Origin: Amborella trichopoda
Taxonomy: Eukaryota > Streptophyta > Magnoliopsida > Amborellales > Amborellaceae
Length of the DNA: 64,000 bases
NCBI RefSeq assembly: GCF_000471905.2
Contig: NW_006499603.1
Span: 4,340,673-4,404,672 of the forward strand
Direction: 5' to 3'
A model generated the notes under the pieces. It was not told where the DNA came from and did no database searches. It was given only the letters and a program-made list of their open reading frames with translations. Both the position numbers and the translations under genes were made by a program. How positions within the stretch are numbered: position 1 is the stretch's first letter; each line of letters opens with the position of its first letter. This document shows positions 46,419 to 57,179 of this stretch, piece after piece.

Positions 46419-47605
46419 GTGATTCATACAAAGACAATCCTCACATCATTATCACTGAGCCTCAATTTTCCTCTTAACTTTCGAGATAAGTCTCTCCAAC
46501 CAGACGTTTTTTCGACTTTTGAGGTTGACCTTTTCGTCACTCGGTTCGAGAAAGGTGCAGAGCTTATGATCCACTCTGGACCTCTATCAGAAGTAGAAAT
46601 GTCAGGGTCATGGGTCGCTGTACTTGAGGTTGATCGAAAGATTTCCGAAAGAGACAATGAAGAGTTGCAAGAGGCTCCAAAAGAATGGGAAGAAGGTGGT
46701 CAGGCCATAGCTGACCCAGTCGAGGAAATAAATCTTGGAGACAAAGTGGATCTTAGACCCACTTTCATTTCAGCGAATATGTCTCCAGAAGAGAAAGAAT
46801 ATTTCGCTACTTTCTTTAAAGCAAACCAAGACGTCTTTGCTTAGCACTATCATGAGATGCCTGGTTTATACCCTCAAGTAGCTGTTCACCATCTCGGCAT
46901 CGATCCGACTATCAAACCCATCAAACAGAAATGGAGAAGGTTCAGGCTTGACCTAGAGATGCAGATAGACACCGAGTGGCCAAACACAAACAAGAAGGCT
47001 TTTTTCGCGAAGTCAAGTACCCGAAATGACTAGCAAATGTTGTTCCAGTAAAGAAGAAAAATATTCAAATCAGAGTTTGCACTGACTTCCGGAACCTCAA
47101 TACCGCCTGTCTCAAGGATGACTTCCCGTAGCCATTCACCAAGATGCTCATCGACTCAACAGCTCACTGTCAAATCTTTTCCTTCATGGATGGTTACCCC
47201 AGGTATAACCAGATAAGGATGAAGCCAAAAGATGAAGAAGCCACTGCGTTCTTAAATCTGAAAGGGGTCTTCTGTTACACGATGATGCTTTTTGGATTAA
47301 AGAATGATGGTGCCACATACTATAGAGCAATGACTACCATCTTCAAAGACATGATGCACAAAGAAGTGGAATGCTATGTAGATGATATGCTGGTAAAATC
47401 TGAAGAGACGGATGCTCACATGAGAGACCTTGAAAAGGTATTCGAGCGACTATGCCTTCATCAACTTAAAATGAACCCACTGAAGTGTGCCTTTGGCGTG
47501 CGTTCTGGAAAGTTCTTGGGCTTCATTGTCAGACATCGAGGGCTTGAAGTTGAGCCAGTCAAGATCAAGGTGATCCAAGAGATGCCATCACCAACTATAC
47601 TTTGA
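46419..47605 (+). pseudogene. Reverse transcriptase, element C
   Basis: After an acidic linker (EEINLGDKVDL, MSPEEKEYF) RT begins near 46855 with the HEMPGL phrase, reads KPIKQKWRR, then after a small indel near 46975 IRVCTDF, FSFMDGYPRYNQIRM, a MLFGLKN segment and the intact catalytic block ECYVDDMLVKSEE (about 47367-47405), ending with FLGFIVRHRG. Catalytic aspartates of MDGY and YVDD are present. Stops near 47028, 47130 and 47605 and an upstream frameshift make it inactive as it stands. No protease motif occurs upstream in C. Confidence 0.85.
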
Positions 47606-48150
47606 GAATTGCGCTCTCTCCAGGGGCAACTGGCATACATTTGCAGGTTCATCTCGAATCTCTCAGGTCGCTGTAAGCCCTTTACACACCTGCTGAAGAA
47701 AGATACCCCATTCATCTGAGATGAAGCATGTCAGGTAGCCCTTGACGACATCAAGCATTATTTACTCAACCCTTCAATGCTCTCTACACCAGTATTGGGA
47801 AAACCTCTCATTCTATACGTGACTGCTTTAGACGAGTCACTCAGAGCATTGTTGGTACAAAACAATGAAGAGGTAAAAGAGACTGCATTATATTACCTCA
47901 GCTACAAGATGCAAGGGGCCGAGAAGAATTATCCCCCTATTGATAAGATGTGGTTGGCCTTGATCTTCGCAGTACAAAAGCTCTGCTACTACTTACTTGG
48001 TCACGAAGTAAAACTTATATCAAAAGCAGACCCTGTAAAGTTTCTCATGACACGTCCGTGCCTATTAGGACGTCTTGCTAAATGGACATTACTGCTGATG
48101 GAATTTGAAATCACATATGTCCCACAAAAGGCTATCAAGGGCCAGGCCTA
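47606..48150 (+). pseudogene. First RNase H, element C
   Basis: The connection (LQGQLAYICRF, LSGRCKPF) leads to an RNase H fold of Ty3/gypsy type: ILYVTALDESL at the start where an Asp is expected (Y-V-T in place of Y-x-D), YYLSYKMQGAE, EKNYPPIDKMWLALIFAV, and a final MEFEITYVPQKAIKGQA. The key acidic residues are partly replaced, a common pattern for the first RNase H in elements with a second domain. Confidence 0.75.
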
Positions 48151-48244
48151 GGCTAACTTTCTCGCAACACACTGCGTACCAGCAGAATCTCCTCTATCAA
48201 GAGACCTCCCTGATGAAGAAGTATTATGTGCTAACCTTACTCTT

Positions 48245-48712
48245 GTGTGGGAATTCTACTTCTATAGAGCATTCCAATTGGACCGAGGAGGTGCCGGAGT
48301 AGTGTTCTTGACGCCGAGAGGAGGAATATCGTCACTTTCTTTCTCTCTCGCTCAAGCCACTTCTCAGAATGAGGCAGAATCCCTTATAATCAGACTGGAG
48401 ATAACCTTTGACCTCGACTTGGAGCAGCTCAAGATCTATGGTGACTCTGAGTATGTTATCCGACAGCTCAAAGGGATTTATGATGTGAGAAAAGACACTC
48501 TCAAGCCTTATCATGATACTGTAAAATCTTATATGGCTCAGTTTGAGGACGTATCCCTGAGTCACATCCCTAGGAGGCTAAACTCGCAGGCTAACGCACT
48601 TGTAAAACCCGAGTGCCCTCCTTATCCATTTGGAGCACTTCTGTTAGCCAAAGAAGTAATCAAGACTGACCAAGCAATAGCACAGAGTCAAGGAGCTAAG
48701 GGTCAAAATTAG
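48245..48712 (+). pseudogene. Second (archaeal-like) RNase H, element C
   Basis: An open frame of 155 codons with GGAGVVFLTPRGG, QNEAESLIIRLEI, a YGDSEYVIRQLKG block and a final HIPRRLNSQANAL. This is the extra RNase H found between RT/RNase H and integrase in Tat elements. Glu of NEAE and Asp of GDS are present. The first Asp (usually in an F-D-G segment) reads F-Y-R, and the last (usually N-xx-A-D) is N, so catalysis is probably lost. Confidence 0.8.
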
Positions 48713-49986
48713 GAACCTGAATTCTTTGACCTAATGTGTGCAGAAATTGAGCAGGTAAAAGATCGGAGAGAGCCTATCACCAGTTTCCTAAAACATAGCA
48801 GAGTAGGCTTCCGAAAGATTGTACAGAACACAACAACATATGTCAAATGTCTACCAAATATACCCTCCTTGAAGGAGATGCTCTCTTTAGACAGTCGTTT
48901 GACGGTATTCTTCTTAAATGAGTCGATATCCAAGAAGAAAATAAGGTGTTAAAAGAAGTCCACTCAAGAATTTGTGGATTACACTAGTCCGGTCCTAAGC
49001 TCTATGAACGAATACATAGGTTGGGATACTATTGGCCTTCCATGATTGTCGATTCTTTAAGCTATGCTAAAAAGTGCCAAATATGCCAAATACACTCCAG
49101 CTTGGTCCACCAGCTTTCAGAGCCTTTACACCCTACGGTTGCATCATGGCCCTTCTCACAATGGGGTATGGACATCGTAGGGCCTATTGACCCTCCTTCC
49201 ACAATGGGACATGTTTTTATCCTAGTTGCAACAGATTATTTCTCTAAGTGTGTTGAAGCGGTCCCCCTTAAGTAGGTTCTAGGGACAACGGTGACCTACT
49301 TTGTTCGACATCATATCATATATCGCTTCAGGGCAATGGTCCTCAATTTGGGATTCATCACATTGATCGCTTAGTTAACCAATTCGGTTTTGAATGGAGG
49401 TACTCAACTATGTACCGCCCTCGGGCGAATGGATTAGCTGAGGCTTTTAATAAGACTTTGTGCAATGTTTTAAGAAAGTCAGTATCAAAAAAAAGGAAGA
49501 ACTGACATGAGAAGCTTCCTGAAGCCCTATGGGCTTATCGCACTACTACGCGAAATGCTACTGATTCCATTCCTTATTCTTTGATTTATAGGGGTGAAGC
49601 AATTTTACCTCTCGAAATACAAATCCCTTCACTGCAAGTCGCTATTCACCAAGGAATAACCGAATACGAGAGAGTTAAGCTCTGGTATCAAGAATTGGAT
49701 GCACTCGATGGGAAGAGGTTAGAGGCTCAGCAGAGCTGGGGAGAATGAAGAGGGCTTTCGACAAGTCTGTCAAAGTCCGTTCATTTACCCATGGTGATCT
49801 AGTCTTACCTGTCAAAAGGCCTATTGTTATGCCCGGCCGACGTAAAGGGAAGTTTGAGCTTAAGTGAGAAGGTCCCTTTATAGTCCAAAAGGTCTCGCCC
49901 AACGGAGCCTATATACTGACACATCCTGAACGAGGGGAAGCAATGCCCCATATCAATGGACGATACTTAAAGAAGTACTATCCATA
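48713..49986 (+). pseudogene. Integrase, element C (broken)
   Basis: The zinc domain has H and CQICQIH near 49076-49092 with YWPSMIVDS upstream. The core reads WGMDIVGPID (about 49165) and FILVATDYFSKCVEA. In another frame there is a YSTMYRPRANGLAEAFNKT segment with the catalytic Glu (about 49405-49460), then WAYRTTTRNAT, a long EYERVKLWYQELDAL helix (about 49660), RRAFDKSVKVRSF, and the C-terminal GPFIVQKVSPNGAYIL and GRYLKKYYP ending at TAA 49986. These C-terminal blocks are typical of Tat integrases. Stops and frameshifts are frequent. Confidence 0.85.
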
Positions 49987-50869
49987 ATGCGTTATTTAAA
50001 AGAAAGGGACTCGATGGGAAAATAAGCATGATTGTCCAAACAAAATTCTAACTCTTTTTATTGCAGTAAGAATGAGTTACAAGTTACAAGAATCCCATTA
50101 CTAGGAAGGTTACAAGTCTCTTGCATCTAAGGATAAGAGGACAGCTACAAACCAAAAATTGTACTCTCACTCGTATGCCTGAGTATAAGAGGACAGTTAC
50201 AGGCTAAAACAAGTGCCTGCCTCATGAGAAAGAAGAAAACCCACCAAAGAAAGGCCTTCCTCATGAAGAAGAAGCGAAACCACTTGGAGAGTTAGCTTTA
50301 AGTCATCTGATGAGTAAGAGGATGGTTATAGGCCAGAAGATAAAGCAGAGCCACTCCAAGAGGTTGGCCTTAGTCCATCCAACGTGTGTATCAAATATAC
50401 AAGCTAGATATCTCATCTGACATGTATATCAAATATACAACGAAGGATTCATTTGACGTGTGTATCAAACATACAAAGTGGGCTGCCCTGGCAAGGAACT
50501 GGACTATGACAGAAAGCATACCCTGTTCATAGTGGGTGCCCTTCCATATAACAACATGGACCTCACTGTAATCCTATAGAATTTGGCTTCCAATAGGTAC
50601 CATAAGCCACGCCCCATCATCATTGACCACTTTTTACAGGCCCATGAACATCGCTGTATGTAGCTCGTCGTCGAGCGCCGCAAGTCCCGCATGTAACTTA
50701 CTATCATAAGCGAGCATCACTCTCCACACCAGGATAAGCCAAAGGTGCTGATGAGCACCAATTGAAGCCAGCGTTGGCTATGTCCTCCAAAGGCCAGTGC
50801 CGGTTGCCTTTCTTGAGGTTCAGCGTCGATTGTCTCAGAGTCAGTTACGCTTCAAACCATCAACGCCTA
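49987..50869. other. Region after integrase, no recognisable gene
   Basis: It holds short repeated phrases (tataagaggacagttacagg near 50135 and 50210; gtgtatcaaatatacaa at about 50384, 50425 and 50462). The PMD coding region expected here by comparison with E is absent. Nothing else can be supported. Confidence 0.5.
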
Positions 50870-51571
50870 CTGCACTTCTGTTAGCACCGGACCTATCGCG
50901 ATTATTCTCTTCCTGAGACTTCTCTTTTTCAGAGCCTAAGTTTCCACACCCCATTAATGGTCGCACGATCTCCACGACAGTTCACCTCCTGCAACCGTAC
51001 ACCTTTCACGATGGTCCACCTCCCGTGATTGTTCGTCTCCTACCAGAACTTCTTCTAACGGTCCGAAACTCATTGAAAAACTATCCCATCTGTGTTTTGC
51101 ACCTGAACAACACCAAAACCTCACCGAAAAATTCTGCAAACTTCCCCTAAGTCCTCGAGAACCTTTGTAAAAAACCACTAATGACATCGAAAAGTTGCCA
51201 CAATCCCTGGGAAAGTTCTTAAAAATCCCCAGAAAACTCCTAAGACGTGCAAAATGCTCACAGTTTCACTTCTCGCCTCTTTTATCAAAAACTGTTATAG
51301 CTGGAACCCCTTTTGTTTCCCGAAGAACTCCCCTTTCCTGCTCCTTTCCCTGCAACTTCGCCAAATTCTTGGCAAAGTATGCACACCAAAGGCCTACCCT
51401 GCAAAACCGCCTGGAATCCCACTGTTGGCTGAGGGCCTTCCCTGCAAAACCTTTGCCGGAGTCCCACTGCTTGCCGAAACTTCAACTGACCGCCCTTTCC
51501 TCACTGTTAAGAAAATTTTCGCTTGAGTTTTTTTTACCCTTGGTGAAAAAGTTAGGGAAAACCAGATTTAC

Positions 51572-51581
51572 CCATTATATA
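51572..51581 (-). promoter_or_regulatory. TATA box of orphan antisense promoter, element C
   Basis: In the - direction tatataatgg, equivalent to cctataaaag at 19309-19318 in E. Confidence 0.55.
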
Positions 51582-51739
51582 GACCACACTACCCTCAAAT
51601 GCCCCTCATAAACTGGTAATTCCAGTCCCGTTCAAGGGAAGCCAGGTGATGACGAGCCGGGTCGAGCTTTAACTCGAGCTCGAGGTAACTCTCATCAATC
51701 CATCCCTAGTTTCAGTTGATGTAACACCGGGTAAATTTC

Positions 51740-52000
51740 AAACAACCCTTGTGCCGGGTGAATTTCAAACAACCTTAGTACAGGTTGACTTAACGTTGAG
51801 TGTGTTTTCTAAACAACCCTAGTGCCGGTTGACTTAGCACATGGTGAGTTTTCAAAACAACCCTAGCGTCAGTTGACTTATTGTTGGGTGTGCTTTCAAA
51901 ACAACACTAGCGCCGGTTGACGTAGCACCGGTGGACTTAGCATCGGGTGTGTTTTTAAAACAACCCTAACGCTAGTTAACTTAGCATCGCTTGTCTTCAA
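51740..52000 (-). repeat. 44-bp tandem repeat upstream of orphan promoter
   Basis: The phrase caaccctagtgccggttgac recurs at about 51814, 51858 and 51902 (44 bp apart), with variants at 51742, 51769 and 51961. It occupies the place of the 25-bp block in E but has a different sequence. Confidence 0.8.
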
Positions 52001-52611
52001 ACAATATCACAAGTCGTTCATAGCACCAGCTGGGTCTTTAACAACCTAGTGCCGATTGTGTTTTTGAGAACTCAGCACAGGTTGAATACTCGCAAGAAAC
52101 CACTAGTTTTACGTAGAGCACCAGCCGTATTTCAAGCAGCCTATTGTCACCTACTTTAGGTTGAAGTCTTGTGCATCCTACCACTTATCCTTAGTGGGGT
52201 TGCACCCAAGCCATAACTCGGCATCCCCAATGATGTTGCACCCAGGCTATTCCATCCAAACTGTGGCCTATCATCCCTAATGAAGTTACGAGCTATCCCT
52301 CATCCCCATAGGAGTCACACCCATACTACAACTCATTATCCATTGTGAAGATAGTTCTTACCTCTTCAAATTTTGATGGGTCGGTTTCACACCAAGCCAT
52401 CTTTCACCCTAGACAGTATTCTTACCCCACACTAAATATTAGTGAAGTCCGCTTTTGTTGGCCATCCTTCATCAGGACACCATTTCCATTTGAGCCCTTT
52501 ATTTGTGAATGGTCTTAACCATTTTATACTTAGGGAGTTGGATTTCCATCCACAAGCCTATTCCCTATGGAGCTCCACCTACATGGCGACCCACACAATG
52601 GTCCATGTTGT

Positions 52612-52880
52612 ATGACCCTAAACTGCACAACCTTCGTCTGTGCTGCATGACCCTAAACTGCACAGCCTCGGCTCATGCTGCATGACCCTCAACTACACAG
52701 CCTCGTTTCGTTCTGTATGACCCTAAACTGCACAGCCTCGGTCTGTATTGCATGACCCTAACCTACACAACCACGGTCCGTGCTACATGACCCTAAACTA
52801 CACAGCCTCGTTCCGTGCTGCATGACCCTAAACTGCACCGCCTCAGTCTGTGCTGCATGAACTATTGTACAGCCATGGTC
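52612..52880 (-). repeat. 35-bp tandem repeat, about 7.5 units
   Basis: The phrase atgaccctaaactgcacagc begins at 52612, 52647, 52682, 52717, 52752, 52787 and 52822, exactly 35 bp apart, and a partial unit at 52857. Beyond it (52880-53200) is a higher-order pair of about 170 bp built from related phrases. Confidence 0.95.
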
Positions 52881-53335
52881 CAAACTATGTGACCTTAAAC
52901 TGTAGCAGAGGTCTAGTCACATGACCTTAAACTGCACGGTCCTAATTGCATGACTTTAAACTGCACCACCACAGTCCAACTGTATGACCTTAAACCATAG
53001 TACACGTCCTAGCTGCATGATGTTAAAAGGCTTAGCATCATGGTCCGAACTATATGACACTAAACTGTAGCGGAGGTATAATCGCACGACCTTAAACTAC
53101 CCGATCCTAATTGACTTTAAATTGCATAATCACGGTCCAACTGTATGACCTTAGACCATAGTACACATCCTGGCCACATGACGATAAACTGCTTTGCATA
53201 AGTCCAGGAGGCATGACCATAAAATTGTCCCCACATATGCACATACGCCTTTTACATGAACTTTCACACACACCTTCCCTAACTTACCTGTTAGTGTGTG
53301 CGCGCCACCTTCATTACCTCCCCAGTGAGTTCATT

Positions 53336-54954
53336 CACTTTGTCACTATTCACTTCGGACCAAGGGAGAGGCATGCACGACACTGCCACTGTCATGCAAG
53401 ACCTCTGCAAGGAGCTTAGACAAAGAAGAGCGAGAAGAGAGGGAAGAAGAGAGAGAGAGAAGAAGAGAAGAAGAAAAGAAAAAGAAGAGAGAGAAGGTTT
53501 ACCTCAATCTTAGGGGTACCAGTCAAAACGTTTCTCTCACCTCACTCTCTCTCTTGAAAGTGACACCACAATAGTAAGAAAGAGAAACTTGTATTAAGTG
53601 AAAACATTCTCTTGTGTGTGTATGCCTCTACCTCTTCTTTTTGTGTACAATGATAGTTTGTATATATAGAAGTATGCCCCAAACATGGGTGGAAGATCAA
53701 AAGTAACCCTAATTGTTAAAAATTAAGGTTAAATTAAATTAAAAAAAATTAGTAAATTAGGTGCAAAATGACAGATTTGCCCCTTCCTAACAAGTTGTGA
53801 AATTTCAGAACAGTCTATGTGGTGCCCTAGAACTTGCGTGATCTTGCATTGCTGATCCAGGGGGGCGCTCTGATGCCTCGTTGATCGTAAGATGATTGTT
53901 TTCCTATAGGGCTCGGCATGGCGATCGATTTCATATCAACTTCGAGCCATGGATTGTGTTTTTGGTGCACGATCGTGTGACTTGAAATTTGAGTCGATCT
54001 TGAAATTTTGGATCGATAGTGTGTTCGTTCCTTGATGTTTTTCTGTGTTTTCTTTGTTGAATCACACTGAGCATGCTGCTACGATCACGAGGCACCAAAT
54101 GCAGCTCGATTCTGTGAACAAACGAAGACTTTGCAAGTTTGGACTTTTGGCCAGAATCAAGGATTCCAAAGATGGAATTTGCAGTCTATTTGTCGGCCTC
54201 ATGTGCAGAATCCGACCATTAATCATGTACGGGGTTGGGATCAAAGATGGCTCGAGACTTTACGCTCGTAATGGAATTGGTCTCGCATAGTTCGGGCTCG
54301 CGAGCGGCATGATTTGGCCACTCGAATGCTGCCTGACGTTCCTGATTTTCCTACACTTTCTTCATGGATCAGCAACTTCTCTCTAGCTTCTCTTCGTGCT
54401 CGGGTACCGTCATGGGGCACGCCATATATCGAATCGTTCGTCTTGACTAGACAAACATGCACACAAATTTGAGCACGACCCGACTTAGGACAAGTGATAT
54501 ATGAGCGTCGAAAGTCACTGGTCGTGACTGTCCCTTCAATGGTGTAATGTTGCAGGGTGGTCGCATGGGAATAGCTTGCAGCTTCTCCTGTTTCACTCTT
54601 TCGCCTATAACGTCTTCCTGAAATGTTCGTTTGAGCTGAAACTTGACCCTTAGGGGTTTTCAACTATGTCAGATCCAATGGTTGTGGTCCTACACTAATT
54701 TGAGATGCTGAAAATGTAGCTCTAGTTATAGGTGTCCGTTTTAGGGTGCTAGAGGCTGATTCTGCGGGAACTATTTCACAGTCTACACTGCCTTAGACAT
54801 GTAGGAATGCCACAAAACTTGGCAAGAGACTCTTGAGAGACCTCATGAAAATCTTGGAAAGTTCTGAGGCTGTTATGAGATGGTTCAAATTTCTACTACT
54901 TGCTAGGCCTTTATAGAGCGGGGGCGCCATGTTGATGAAAAATACCTTCCAACA
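53336..54954 (-). repeat. 3' LTR of element D, truncated
   Basis: Sense start tgttggaaggtatttttcatc at 54954. It runs through U3, a TATA box (53661-53668 as tatatata), a short CT-rich tract (sense; 53420-53560) and a dyad near 53370-53400, and is cut near 53336 where element C's upstream repeats begin. Confidence 0.75.
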
Positions 54955-55303
54955 GCCTCGTCACTAGGGAATAGATGTCTGCACTCAGAAGAAGGCCACT
55001 ATGGTTGCTCGTCAACTCGACCTCAATATGGAAGGGAGAACTTGCTTCAACTGGATGGTTGGAATAAGGGAGGAGATGCGAAAATTAAGAGAAGAATTCA
55101 ATGATCTTCAGAAGAAGATGATTCAGAGAAGAGATTTGGATACTTCTTTGGCTGAGGATCTATCAGAACTCACTCACACAATTGAATCAGAAACCGCCTC
55201 CCTAGAGCAAGAAACTCAAATGGTGGTTGAGCTGAAGGAGCGTATTCAGCATTTCGAGGCTTCTTCCGCCATATCTAGAGCTGAGATCATTGATCATTTT
55301 TAA
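54955..55303 (+). pseudogene. Antisense gene remnant: coiled-coil C-terminus, element D
   Basis: The open frame of 100 codons from 55001 ends at TAA near 55303. Its last 35 or so residues (EQETQMVVELKERIQHFEAS and on) match the E tail at 23985-24093. Heptad-like Glu/Lys/Leu spacing suggests a coiled coil through most of it. It is antisense to D's gag-protease, as in E. Upstream coding sequence is deleted. Confidence 0.75.
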
Positions 55304-55474
55304 GAGTGTCCCTCCTTTGTCAGTACTTGTAAAAAGTTTGAATTCATGAATCAAATTCTCTTCTTTTTTTTGGTTGATTTTGCTACATGATTTCATTCTT
55401 CTTTTTGCTTTGTTGCATCTCCTTTGCTCTTTTTGGGCTTGCATGCCTCTTGAAACGTTTATTATCTCAATAAG

Positions 55475-57050
55475 TTAATACCCTAGGCCTTGTTTAGTCT
55501 TGTGACGAGCTGCTGTGGCTTCGATGACTTCAAATGGGGGAGCCATTGCTTTTTCTCCCTTTAACGTTTGATTGGCTGAGGGTTTGTAATTCATTTTCCT
55601 CATCATTTGGTGAGCCAGCTCACTATAAATGGTCCAATTAGAAGGGGCTTTGGCCTGCATTCGAGGTGCATTCACTTCAAGCCCATCATACCTCTTGATT
55701 TCAGGCACAAACTACTTCAGATGTTTTGAAGCGATACACATAACCTCTAATTGGCTCTGGAGACTACAAACTTAGCTTCTTAACTTTGCTAGGGGATACT
55801 GTTCTTGGGGGCAAGAAGGTTGTGCTTCCTCAGACTGCTCCCCTTCCACCAAATCTGGGAAGTGCAGAACTTGTGGTTGACTACTAGTCTAAGCTGGCCT
55901 TGTGATGGGATGAGGAGTATCTTTTATGCTTATAGCCACCAGGTTTTGAAAAATCTTTCGCGGTGGTTGGCACGCCACTTCTACTTTCAAGAGTGCAATA
56001 GAGACATGCAGGACTTTTTGATGGTCCGACGTATAGGTGATCTTTAGAGCCGAGAATTCTATCTCCATGACTTGCTCAATCTCAAGAGTGACCTTTGGTT
56101 CATCTTCTGCCAAAGGTAGCTTGGGACAAGGAGAATAAGAGGAAGCTTCATCCTTAGGCAAAGATGGAGCTTCTTCAGGGTACTTAATAGCATGCTAGGA
56201 TGAAGAGTCAAAGGGAGAATTTTGCCTTCTCTTTCCTCTTCTTTGAACATGTCTACCAGTGTTCACCCAATGTCCTCAACATCCTCATGGGACGAAGGTT
56301 CTGTCTTTCTTACAGACTTGGAATCACCATCATTTGACTATTAGGATGACACCAAATCTATGAAGCAATATTTAGCATTAGTATAGTGGGCTTCAGCTAT
56401 AGGAAATGGTCTTACATCGGCATAGACTGTATGTTGTCTCCCATCTCGACTATACTTGAAACACTGATGTAATGTGAACTGAACTACCCCCTAGTAATGG
56501 AGCCACGGGTGACCGAGAAGGATGTTGTAAGAGGTATATGTGTCGATCAAATGAAACTGAGCATAATCGTTTAATTCACCTATCTTGAGATGAAGGCGGA
56601 CAGTGCCAGCCGGCTTCTCTCCTGACTGGTTGAATCCCTGTACTGTGATATGCGTCGGGGCGAGATCCGCATAACCTAATCCCAATCTAGTGAGGATTCT
56701 CCTTAGAATAATGTTGACTGCTGACCCTCCATCCAACATAATTCGGTTGATGGGGCACGCATGCAATTCACCAGTCATAAAGAGAGGGCGATTCTGAAAT
56801 TTTTCTCCCAATTGTATGTCATCCTTTGAGAAAGTGACTATCATATATCCTCTCAAGATCAATGGGTCTACCTCGATGGGTTCCACTTCAACGTCATACA
56901 CCTCTGGATCGGAAAGAGCCTGGATCAGAGCCATATGTCATTCCCTTGAAAGAATGAGAGCATTATAGATACTGAGAAGGGCGGGAAGCTTCCTTAAGTG
57001 CCCCATCACATCTTATTTCACCTTTTCCTCGCCAACCTTTTGTGTTCTCG
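55475..57050 (-). pseudogene. Protease and linker, element D
   Basis: The protease frame (56934-56491) has IMLDGGSAVNI as active site and YNILLGHPWLH in the second half, ending at a TAG where E reads on. The linker follows in pieces (56161-55889, 55708-55475) with QKVLHVSIALLKVEV, AHQMMRKM and a final KTKQGLGY. It is homologous to E 25832-24238 and likewise stops where RT should begin. Frameshifts and stops separate the pieces. Confidence 0.75.
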
Positions 57051-57179
57051 GCCCTGCCGTCAGTTTGGGTTGAGGAGCAGGTTTAGGTGGATGAGGTTCG
57101 CTTTGGCCTGGTGGTTGACTGACTTGGTTGCACAACGGGCTTGGTTTGGGTGATGGAGGTTTGAAATTGGGGTTTAGGA

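Larger units (their letters stand above)
39486..53335 (+). mobile_element. Element C: Tat-type element with RT, two RNase H domains and integrase
   Basis: In + order: 5' LTR, primer binding site, gag, RT, RNase H, second (archaeal-like) RNase H, integrase, then the antisense gene's promoter and leader (about 50870-53335, - strand). The PMD coding part, protease and 3' LTR are missing. The dual RNase H between RT and integrase is a hallmark of the Tat lineage. At about 53335 the sequence switches to the truncated LTR of element D. Confidence 0.8.
50870..53335 (-). other. Orphan promoter, leader and upstream repeats of the antisense gene, element C
   Basis: On the - strand it matches the upstream region of E's PMD gene in order: repeat-rich upstream part, TATA box at 51572-51581 (tatataatgg), then a leader resembling 19330-19760. 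The coding part it should serve has been lost, so the promoter points at the 3' end of the integrase region. Open stretches inside the leader do not encode a recognised domain. Confidence 0.65.

Noticed and set aside
52612-52880. Regular 35-bp repeats resembling a CRISPR array
   Set aside because: Units are contiguous with no unique spacers, and the context is a plant retrotransposon.
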